A DNA stretch of 6,537 bases from Bacteroidales bacterium 45-6 (GTDB taxonomy: Bacteria; Bacteroidota; Bacteroidia; Bacteroidales; Dysgonomonadaceae). This document shows positions 1 through 5,005 of the stretch, piece by piece; position 1 is the first letter of the stretch; the number at the start of each line of letters is the position of its first letter. The position numbers and the translations under genes are program-made. Under the pieces are notes generated by a model. The model ran no database searches. It worked only from the letters and a program-made list of their open reading frames with translations, and was not told the DNA's origin. The DNA lies in assembly GCA_001897035.1 (NCBI GenBank), contig MKRS01000575.1, forward strand, positions 1-6,537. The letters run 5' to 3'.

Positions 1-582
1 TTCCGACACGGCCGAGAGGTACATCTGTTTCAAGTCAGATTCACTGCGTACAATGCGCATTCCGCGGCCACCGCCGCCCGCCGTTGCCTTGATGATGATC
101 GGATAGCCGATTCCGCGGGCTATTTCGGCAGCATCGTCGAAGGTCAAGACGCTTCCCTTACTGCTTCCGAGCATTGGTACACCCGCTTTGGCTGCAATTT
201 CCTTTGCCACCACTTTGTCGCCCATGTTCTGGATGATACGTGGAGATGGGCCGATAAACACGATGCCTTCCTCCGTGCAACGGATGGCGAATTGAGCGTT
301 TTCCGACAAATAGCCATAACCCGGATGGATGGCATCTACCTCGTTGCGCTTGGCAAGCATTACCAAACTCTCGATGTCGAGAAATTCAGGGACTTGGTTT
401 TTCTCCCGTTCAGGGAAATCGAGAACCACGTCCATGTGTTGCAGATAATGAGCATTCGGCTCTTTTTGCGTGCGTATGCCAACTGCCTGGATCCCCATCT
501 TTTGTGCAGTATGGGCAATGCGGATGGCAATTTCACCTCGGTTGGCAATCAGGATTGTCTTTATATTGTCTTTTGTTTTCAT
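1..582 (-). CDS. accC: Biotin carboxylase subunit of acyl-CoA carboxylase (AccC/PycA type), N-terminal 194 residues, 3' end outside window
   Basis: This subunit would use ATP and bicarbonate to carboxylate biotin on a carrier protein; the carboxyltransferase encoded just upstream then passes the carboxyl group to an acyl-CoA. The frame is open from the ATG at 580-582 to the window edge, giving 194 residues of a family usually 450-500 long. Visible motifs are the N-terminal IANRGEIAIRI segment (12-22), HPGYGYLSEN (86-95, biotin carboxylase signature), lysine 123 in MGDKVVAK, and the ATP-grasp glycine loop AGGGGRGMR (168-176) preceded by IIKA, with lysine 165 as the expected ATP-binding lysine. 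The stretch at residues 37-66 looks unlike classical acetyl-CoA carboxylase AccC, which hints at a paralogue paired with this carboxyltransferase. The gene starts 15 nt after the pccB stop, with no strong Shine-Dalgarno, so the two are almost certainly cotranscribed. A biotin-carrier gene is expected downstream but cannot be seen. Confidence 0.95.
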   Translation of the reverse strand, partial: MKTKDNIKTILIANRGEIAIRIAHTAQKMGIQAVGIRTQKEPNAHYLQHMDVVLDFPEREKNQVPEFLDIESLVMLAKRNEVDAIHPGYGYLSENAQFAIRCTEEGIVFIGPSPRIIQNMGDKVVAKEIAAKAGVPMLGSSKGSVLTFDDAAEIARGIGYPIIIKATAGGGGRGMRIVRSESDLKQMYLSAVSE

Positions 583-597
583 TGTTGTATTTCAAAT

Positions 598-2139
598 TTA
601 GAGGGGTACATTTCCGTGCTTTCTGTCGATACGGAGAACCGTTTTCCGTTGTAGGGCATTCAGGCAAGTGATGATTTTGCTGCGGGTAAGTGCCGGGTCT
701 ATCACTTCGTCGATGAACCCTTTTTCGTCAGCAATATACGGATTAGTCACCTCGTCCCGGTAGGTTTGGGTCAATTCCTTCTTGAGAGCAAGAGGATTTT
801 CCGCTTCGGCCAGTTCCTTGCGGTAGAGGATGGCTATTGCCCCGTCGGGTCCCATCACGGCGATTTCGGCCGTTGGCCAGGCGAAGCTAAAGTCGCCTCC
901 GATACCCTTGCTGTTCATCACGATATAGGCACCGCCATAAGCTTTGCGCAAGATGATGGTGATTTTGGGCACGGTGGCATTGGTGTAGGCATACAATAGC
1001 TTTGCTCCGTGGCGAATGATGCCGTCGTGTTCTTGGTCGGTGCCAGGCAGGAAGCCAGGAACATCCTCCAACGTGACGATCGGGATATTGAACGAATTGC
1101 AAATGTTGATGAAGCGGGCTGCCTTCACCGAAGAGTCGATGTCGAGCGTTCCGGCCATCACTTTGGGCTGGTTGGCGATGATTCCCACCGAATGGCCGTC
1201 GATGCGGGCAAAGGCGGTAATAATGTTCATCGCATGGTTCTCGCTCACTTCGAGGAATTTGCCGTTGTCCACGATCAATTCGATGATCTCTTTCACATCG
1301 TAAGGTTTGTCTGGATCTTCCGGAACGATATGTTGCAAGCGATCTTCCGTTTTCTCTTTCAGGGCATCGCCTTGATGCACGGGCGGTGTTTCAAGGTTGT
1401 TCGATGGGAGATACGACAGGAGCTGCTTGACGCCGAGGATGGTGTTTTCGTCGTCGTTATAGACAAAGTCTGCTACGCCCGATTTGGTGCCGTGCACCGA
1501 TGCGCCACCCAAGTCTTCGGTGGTGACTGTCTCGTTCAATACCTCTTTCACCACGTTTGGCCCTGTCACAAACATGTAGCTGGTGTCAGCCGTCATGAAG
1601 ATGAAATCGGTCAGGGCGGGAGAATACACGGCGCCGCCGGCGGCAGGCCCCATAATCACCGAAATTTGCGGAATCACGCCCGAGGACAAGACATTGCGCT
1701 TGAATATGTCGGCATAGCCGTTCAAACTGCTGATTCCTTCCTGGATGCGCGCTCCACCCGAATCGATGAGGCCGACAATAGGCGAGCCTGTTTTTAATGC
1801 CAAATCCTGCATTTTCACGATTTTGGCTGCATGTTGTGATCCAAGCGAGCCTCCCAGCACGTTGAAGTCCTGCGAAAAGGCATACACCAAGCGGCCGTTC
1901 ACCTTCCCAAATCCTGTTACTACGCCGTCGCCGAAAGCTTTCACCGTCTTTCCGAACGAAGCACTGGCGGGCGGTGTGTAGGCATCCGTCTCTTCAAATG
2001 TTCCTTCGTCAAAAAGCAAAAGAATTCGTTCGCGGGCAGTTAGTTTGCCTCGTTTGTGCTGTTTTTCATAATAAGCTTCGTCGTATTGCTTGCTAAGCAA
2101 TTCTTGACGAGCAATAAATTGTTCATGCGATTTTTTCAT
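598..2139 (-). CDS. pccB: Acyl-CoA carboxylase carboxyltransferase (propionyl-CoA carboxylase beta / methylmalonyl-CoA decarboxylase alpha family)
   Basis: This cytosolic subunit should transfer carboxyl groups between carboxybiotin and an acyl-CoA, most likely propionyl-CoA to methylmalonyl-CoA or the reverse. The 513 residues match the family's full length (about 510-540). The N-terminal carboxyltransferase half has GKLTARERI (31-39), DSGGARIQEG (126-135, oxyanion-forming turn) and GPAAGGAVYSPA (164-175). The C-terminal half has VPGFLPGTDQE (360-370), RKAYGGAY (398-405) and WPTAEIAVMGPDGA (421-434). The ATG at 2137-2139 gives a typical N-terminus; another ATG four bases upstream is out of frame. 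The residue after AYGGAY is Ile406, where canonical PccB such as the human and Streptomyces coelicolor enzymes has Asp, so the acyl-CoA preference is less certain than the family call. The gene follows a cobalamin riboswitch and precedes biotin carboxylase. Methylmalonyl-CoA decarboxylase remains possible, but no membrane subunits are visible. Confidence 0.93.
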   Translation of the reverse strand: MKKSHEQFIARQELLSKQYDEAYYEKQHKRGKLTARERILLLFDEGTFEETDAYTPPASASFGKTVKAFGDGVVTGFGKVNGRLVYAFSQDFNVLGGSLGSQHAAKIVKMQDLALKTGSPIVGLIDSGGARIQEGISSLNGYADIFKRNVLSSGVIPQISVIMGPAAGGAVYSPALTDFIFMTADTSYMFVTGPNVVKEVLNETVTTEDLGGASVHGTKSGVADFVYNDDENTILGVKQLLSYLPSNNLETPPVHQGDALKEKTEDRLQHIVPEDPDKPYDVKEIIELIVDNGKFLEVSENHAMNIITAFARIDGHSVGIIANQPKVMAGTLDIDSSVKAARFINICNSFNIPIVTLEDVPGFLPGTDQEHDGIIRHGAKLLYAYTNATVPKITIILRKAYGGAYIVMNSKGIGGDFSFAWPTAEIAVMGPDGAIAILYRKELAEAENPLALKKELTQTYRDEVTNPYIADEKGFIDEVIDPALTRSKIITCLNALQRKTVLRIDRKHGNVPL

Positions 2140-2144
2140 TCATT

Positions 2145-2323
2145 TATGTATTTGTCTAAATTTTTATTCTTTCAAATGCGCACACGGAGCTATCCAGGTA
2201 TCCCGGAGGGGATAATAGACACAGCAACATACCGGCTTCATTCGAAAAGCGATTGTCAAGAAATGGAAATAAGTAAAGATGTTCTGTTGGCCTTAATTCC
2301 CGAAAGCCTCAAACTGTATTACA
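2145..2323 (-). promoter_or_regulatory. Structured leader (putative expression platform) between cobalamin aptamer and pccB
   Basis: About 180 nt separate the aptamer from the pccB start. Near the aptamer, at about 2289-2308, an imperfect hairpin carries TCGGG (2299-2303) in its loop; this can pair with TCCGA (2400-2404) in the aptamer's L5 region, as expected for the L5-L13 kissing interaction of cobalamin riboswitches. Further down, TATCCC/GGGATA (2199-2204 with 2209-2214) forms a 6-bp stem with a 4-nt loop. It competes with a longer-range stem, CCGGTAT (2229-2235) against ATACCTGG (2194-2201, one bulge). No U-rich run follows the small hairpin, so a simple intrinsic terminator is not evident and translational control is as likely. 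The last 30 nt before the start are AT-rich without Shine-Dalgarno. The kissing pair and stems are visible complementarities; their switching role is inferred. Confidence 0.5.
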
Positions 2324-2510
2324 TTTTGGCAGGTCTTCTGACTTACTCCACCTATGAAACTACCTTCCCAACTTTGTTTTAAGTAATAAAGTCAGTGGCT
2401 CGGAGAACCGTCCATAGTTATTAGAGAGTTTACAGCAGCGGGACTGTTCAGGATTTTCACCTGATTCCCTTTTCAATGTGTCGCACGAAAAATGCACACA
2501 TCACCAAAAC
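2324..2510 (-). promoter_or_regulatory. Cobalamin riboswitch aptamer upstream of pccB-accC
   Basis: The minus strand contains the full set of conserved cobalamin-aptamer elements in order. P1 pairs TTTTGG (2504-2509) with CCAAAA (2324-2329). A hairpin with an ATGTGT/ACACAT stem follows (2476-2501). Next come AAAAGGGAAT, a CAGG/CCTG stem (2449-2452 with 2460-2463) around TGAAAAT, the AGTCCCGC...CTGTAA core, GAGCCACTG, GGGAAGG, and the B12 box AAGTCAGAAGACCTGCC (2328-2344). This RNA senses adenosylcobalamin or a related corrinoid and usually reduces expression downstream when bound. It lies on the same strand as pccB, which starts 184 nt after P1, with no other convincing gene between. The aptamer call is secure; the direction of control is unknown. 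Confidence 0.95.
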
Positions 2511-2515
2511 TTGTG

Positions 2516-2523
2516 CAAAAATA
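2516..2523 (-). promoter_or_regulatory. Candidate Bacteroidota -7 promoter element for the pccB riboswitch transcript
   Basis: TATTTTTG on the minus strand fits the Bacteroidota -7 consensus TAnnTTTG exactly. It lies about 7 nt before the first P1 base of the second riboswitch, so transcription would begin just ahead of the aptamer. No clear TTTG -33 element is present at the usual 19-21 nt spacing, and the region is AT-rich, so a chance match is possible. If real, pccB-accC has its own promoter and need not depend on the CWC transcript. Confidence 0.45.
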
Positions 2524-2572
2524 AATATTTTTTTTGGATTTACGCATCACTGCCATCCTTAAACTAACTTTT

Positions 2573-2788
2573 TTATCTTTTTACCAAATATTTTGGATTG
2601 ATGCCAAACCCGTGGAAGCTGTCGTTGGTCTCCTTCAGGCATTGGTGGCACAAACAGCCTTCGTAATTATCTGACAAATATTCTCTTACCCCTGAAAACA
2701 AGTAAATGTGGGTACAGTGACATACTTCTGTGCGATCTTCGCGGCATACAAATGTGGATGAACAGCGAGAACAAACTTTTTTCTTCAT
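2573..2788 (-). CDS. Small cysteine-rich CWC-type protein, B12-riboswitch controlled
   Basis: This 71-residue protein resembles the uncharacterised cysteine-rich CWC family, small cytosolic proteins presumed to bind metal. It has eight cysteines: C6-x2-C9, C15, C23-x-C25, C45-x-C47-x2-C50, all within the first 50 residues, plus histidines at 24, 27 and 48. The family's namesake CWC reads CHC here (23-25). The VREYLSDNYEGCLCHQC stretch (34-50) fits the family pattern of an acidic helix leading into paired cysteines. There is no signal peptide or membrane segment. The ATG at 2786-2788 is preceded by an AT-rich leader without Shine-Dalgarno. A cobalamin riboswitch lies 152 nt upstream on the same strand, so expression probably responds to corrinoid level. 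The biochemical function is unknown; cobalt, zinc or corrinoid handling is an inference from the cysteines and the regulation only. Rubredoxin or an ordinary zinc ribbon fits the spacing less well. Confidence 0.82.
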   Translation of the reverse strand: MKKKVCSRCSSTFVCREDRTEVCHCTHIYLFSGVREYLSDNYEGCLCHQCLKETNDSFHGFGINPKYLVKR

Positions 2789-2939
2789 AACAAATTGGTT
2801 TATAATTAACTATTGAAAATTTTATTGCATTTCACAATGCTTGCACGACGGGGTTATGGAAAATTTGTTCACCTTGAAAGAAAAGAAAGTGAATGTTTTT
2901 TCGACTGATACCTTTATCGCGAAGCATTGTCAATATTCC
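2789..2939 (-). promoter_or_regulatory. Expression platform between cobalamin aptamer and CWC gene
   Basis: Several complementary segments lie between the first aptamer and the CWC start codon. ACAATGCTT (minus strand, 2922-2930) is perfectly complementary to AAGCATTGT (2834-2842), a 9-bp pairing enclosing about 79 nt. The second arm can instead form a local hairpin, GCATT-GTGA-AATGC (2827-2840). AACAAATT (2862-2869) is complementary to AATTTGTT (2789-2796), which directly abuts the start codon and could hide the ribosome-binding region. The pairings are visible; their use as a genetic switch is inferred. No stem followed by a clean U-run was seen, so translational rather than termination control seems more likely. 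Confidence 0.45.
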
Positions 2940-3112
2940 TCAAGGCAGGTCTCCTGGCTTACACCGGTTTCTATTTTTCCTTCCCATTCCCAAAACGGAA
3001 ACAGTGGATCGATTTTATCTATAGAAACTTTTGTGGCGTTTACAGTTGCGCGACAGCTCACGATTTTAACGTGATTCCCTATTCTCCTCTTCAACAAAAA
3101 GAGGCACCTCGA
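2940..3112 (-). promoter_or_regulatory. Cobalamin riboswitch aptamer upstream of the CWC gene
   Basis: A complete cobalamin aptamer is readable on the minus strand. P1 pairs TCGAGG (3107-3112) with CCTTGA (2940-2945), with one G-U pair. A CCTCTT/AAGAGG hairpin follows (3086-3104). Then come ATAGGGAATC, a TCACG/CGTGA stem (3058-3062 with 3070-3074) around TTAAAAT, the GCTGTCGCGCAACTGTAA core, ATCCACTG, GGGAAGG, and a consensus B12 box, AAGCCAGGAGACCTGCC (2944-2960). It should bind a corrinoid cofactor and control the CWC gene beginning 152 nt downstream. It shares the conserved core with the aptamer at 2324-2510, but their helices differ in sequence, so this is not a recent duplication. A weak -7-like TATTTATC lies at 3121-3128, in a similar place relative to P1, but matches the consensus poorly. 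Confidence 0.96.
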
Positions 3113-3285
3113 TGGATTTGGATAAATAAATGAAAGAGCTTAGGGCCTGGTATTCCTTGGCTTGTATTGATCTTATAACAAAGCAACCAAATTGAAAGTT
3201 TTCGGGAGGCTATTTTTTTAGAAATAATGTGAGTAACTTGTTGATTTAATGTGTCTAATAGTTTTGTTTTAGCTGTTTAATAACC
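3113..3285. other. AT-rich intergenic region upstream of the first riboswitch
   Basis: This stretch should hold the promoter for the riboswitch-CWC transcript. I see no ORF, no strong repeat and no full match to the Bacteroidota promoter (TTTG, 19-21 nt, TAnnTTTG) on the minus strand, only the weak TATTTATC at 3121-3128. TTTG also occurs on the minus strand near 3188-3191, without a well-spaced -7 box. Nothing else is supported here. Confidence 0.4.
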
Positions 3286-3332
3286 AAACGTCGTGCATTC
3301 CCAATCCAATAATGGGTGAATGTACGACGTTT
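3286..3332 (-). terminator. Strong stem-loop, probable terminator of the lipoprotein gene
   Basis: Two 15-nt arms (3286-3300 and 3318-3332) are complementary at every position if one G-U pair is allowed, and the stem can extend through CCA/TGG around an AT-rich loop. It lies 34 nt beyond the lipoprotein stop codon. The U-rich part is mostly inside the stem (GTTTGGTTATT on the minus strand), so termination by the classic mechanism is plausible but imperfect. It also separates this gene from the riboswitch-CWC unit downstream. Confidence 0.65.
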
Positions 3333-3366
3333 TGAAATAGATTAAAAAGAAGTTCTACGACTCTCT

Positions 3367-4254
3367 CTATTTGTTGTCGGACGTTTCCGGCGCCTTGTCT
3401 ATAAGTTCCATGAATTGATCCAGTTTTGGAGTGATGATGATCTGGGTTCTACGGTTCCGTTGTTTGCCCACGACGGATGAATTGTCGGCAATAGGATTGT
3501 ATTCGCCGCGGCCTGCAGCAGTCAGGCGTTTGGGATCCACGCTGTAGTTTTGTTGCAAGGCTTGCACCACGGACGATGCCCGAAGGGTGCTCAAGTCCCA
3601 GTTGTTGCGGATATTCGGACGGGAAATAGGATCGGTGTCTGTATTTCCTTCCACAAGCACATCGTAGTCTTTGTAGTCCATGATGATCTTTGCAATTTTG
3701 CTCAGCGTTTCGCCAGCCCTTTCGCTGATTTCATAACTTCCCGATTTGTAAAGCATGTTGTCAGCCAAAGAGATGTAAACCACACCTTTCAGCACTTGGA
3801 TGTTCACGTCTTTCAACTCGTCGCGAGACAACGAACGGGTGAGGTTAGTGGTCAATATCAGATTCAACGAATCGGATTTGTTTTTGGTTTCCACCAGTTG
3901 CTTGATGAACCGGTTGGAGGCATTTATCTCGTCCACCAGTTTCGAGATGTTGACATTGCCCTGCGAATTTTGCTGAATACTTTTGTCCAAAGAACCTTGC
4001 AGGGCAGCGTAGGCTGTCCTCAACTCTTCGTTGTTCTTACGAGCTTCCGCCAAACGGTCTTCGAGGCTTTTCGCATTCGCTCGGCTTTCTGCAAGCTGGA
4101 TCTGCGAAGCCTGGAGATTGTGCTGCAAATCGGTGTTGTCTGCTTGTAATTTATTGTAGTTTTCTTGTAAACCAACAAACTGCTTTTTACTCACACAACT
4201 GGTCAGCAAAATGCAACCAGCAGCAAGGGATAAGGAAAAATGTAAATACTTCAT
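3367..4254 (-). CDS. Outer-membrane lipoprotein with coiled coil and C-terminal OmpA peptidoglycan-binding domain
   Basis: The predicted role is anchoring the outer membrane to peptidoglycan from the periplasmic side. Residues 1-20 form a lipoprotein signal peptide ending in the lipobox LTSC with Cys20 as the lipidation site. Residues about 25-95 are rich in Q, E, K, N and L with heptad-like spacing and probably form an extended coiled coil. Residues about 160-276 are an OmpA-like domain: YKSG, VLVEGNTDTDPI (199-210), NWDLSTLRASSVV (218-230), LTAAGRGEYNPIADN and NRRTQIII (267-274). Asp220 and Arg225 lie in the motif that usually contacts diaminopimelate in peptidoglycan, and Arg269 is in the usual NRR motif. 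The 295-residue length suits coiled-coil OmpA lipoproteins and leaves no room for a beta-barrel. The gene stands alone between hairpins. MotB-like domains share the C-terminal fold, but the lipobox and lack of a transmembrane helix argue against a motor protein. Confidence 0.9.
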   Translation of the reverse strand: MKYLHFSLSLAAGCILLTSCVSKKQFVGLQENYNKLQADNTDLQHNLQASQIQLAESRANAKSLEDRLAEARKNNEELRTAYAALQGSLDKSIQQNSQGNVNISKLVDEINASNRFIKQLVETKNKSDSLNLILTTNLTRSLSRDELKDVNIQVLKGVVYISLADNMLYKSGSYEISERAGETLSKIAKIIMDYKDYDVLVEGNTDTDPISRPNIRNNWDLSTLRASSVVQALQQNYSVDPKRLTAAGRGEYNPIADNSSVVGKQRNRRTQIIITPKLDQFMELIDKAPETSDNK

Positions 4255-4384
4255 ACTTTTCGATTTTAAATATTACATTACTATCTTGGGATTACATGTC
4301 TTCTCGAACTCTCCCACAATATTAAATAAATTATTCTCAATTCGAAAGCTTATTATCAATAACTAACAATCTATTAGATTCATT

Positions 4385-4424
4385 AAACGCTTGAAAATTG
4401 CCGGTCAATACCGGATTCGCGTTT
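4385..4424 (-). terminator. Hairpin in the nrdG-lipoprotein gap, possible terminator of nrdDG
   Basis: A CCGGT/ACCGG stem with loop CAAT (4401-4414) sits inside an outer AAACGC/GCGTTT stem (4385-4390 with 4419-4424). It lies about 65 nt past the nrdG stop. Read on the minus strand, the inner stem is followed by CAATTTTC, a short U-run; on the plus strand the structure runs into six Ts. It could end the nrdDG transcript, but evidence is moderate. The rest of the 235-nt gap (4255-4489) is AT-rich and shows no gene and no convincing consensus promoter for the lipoprotein gene. Confidence 0.45.
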
Positions 4425-4489
4425 TTTAAAACTACCGCAAAGGATATTTGTTTTAACTTATTGGGTTGCCGTCTTTCGCTTTCTGGGTG

Positions 4490-5005
4490 TCACATCCAGC
4501 TTTCCACCAGTTGGTTCTCGTACAGCACCACTCGTCCTTTCGCCAGCGAAGCCTGCACATCTACCAAGCGCTGATTGCTGCTTCCTCGAAAAAGCAGGTT
4601 TTCGTCTTTCAAGCTTTCTTCGAAACGACCATCCACCAGCACATCGATATGGGGAAGAATTTGAGCAAAACGCACCGAACGAAGCACTTGCTCGAAAGTG
4701 AAACCTGTGTAGCACCAGATGTTCTTGTCGGTTTCAGCTTTTAGGTGCCGAGCCAGTTCGGTGAATCCTTCCACTTGGAAAAGAGGATCCCCTCCGGAAA
4801 AAGTGACGTTGGCAAAATCGTCTGCCCTGACCGTCTCAAGGATTTCAGAAACAGAGAGCATTTTCCCTTTCTCGCTGTCCCAGGTGTGTGCGTTGTGGCA
4901 TCCCGGGCAGGCATGAGTGCAACCAGCTGCATACACCACCGTGCGGAAACCCGGCCCGTCCACGGTGGTGTAGTGCAAAATCTCGATTACGGAGAGCTTA
5001 TTCAT
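4490..5005 (-). CDS. nrdG: Anaerobic ribonucleoside-triphosphate reductase activating protein (radical SAM)
   Basis: NrdG uses S-adenosylmethionine and a [4Fe-4S] cluster to place the glycyl radical on NrdD, so that dNTPs can be made without oxygen. The preferred start is the ATG at 5003-5005, giving 171 residues, normal for the family. Numbering from this start, the cluster-binding CTHACPGC motif (CX3CX2C) has cysteines at 29, 33 and 36. An aromatic residue does not precede the last cysteine, as in other NrdG proteins. The upstream segment TTVDGPGFRTVVYAAGC is characteristic of NrdG, and TFSGGDPLFQ (68-77) carries the GGDP-type SAM-binding motif. DVLVDGRFE lies further along. A TTG two codons earlier (5009-5011) is in frame but less likely. 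The gene overlaps the end of nrdD by 8 nt, which suggests translational coupling and balanced production of enzyme and activase. Confidence 0.96.
   Translation of the reverse strand: MNKLSVIEILHYTTVDGPGFRTVVYAAGCTHACPGCHNAHTWDSEKGKMLSVSEILETVRADDFANVTFSGGDPLFQVEGFTELARHLKAETDKNIWCYTGFTFEQVLRSVRFAQILPHIDVLVDGRFEESLKDENLLFRGSSNQRLVDVQASLAKGRVVLYENQLVESWM

Noticed and set aside
1009..1797. 262-codon plus-strand ORF inside pccB
   Set aside because: Antisense shadow of a strongly conserved carboxyltransferase gene, with composition typical of a complementary frame.
2141..2143. Alternative ATG four bases upstream of the chosen pccB start
   Set aside because: It is in a different reading frame from the carboxyltransferase.
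2056..2382. 108-codon plus-strand ORF across the pccB 5' end, leader and second riboswitch
   Set aside because: It is antisense to a recognised gene start and a structured aptamer, and its product resembles no known family; an accidental open frame.
2841..3074. 77-codon plus-strand ORF overlapping the first riboswitch
   Set aside because: It runs antisense through the aptamer core and B12 box, whose RNA conservation explains the sequence.
2324..3112. The two B12 boxes considered as a direct repeat from duplication
   Set aside because: Similarity is confined to conserved riboswitch core positions while the helices differ, so separate aptamers explain it.
3286..3332. Long inverted repeat considered as a mobile-element end or MITE
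   Set aside because: A single stem-loop just past a gene stop, with no transposase, partner copy or target duplication; a terminator explains it better.
3550..4149. 199-codon plus-strand ORF inside the lipoprotein gene
   Set aside because: Antisense to a clear lipoprotein/OmpA-domain gene; no domain or signal recognised.
4458..4715. 85-codon minus-strand ORF overlapping nrdG
   Set aside because: Out-of-frame shadow of nrdG starting inside it; no recognisable motif.
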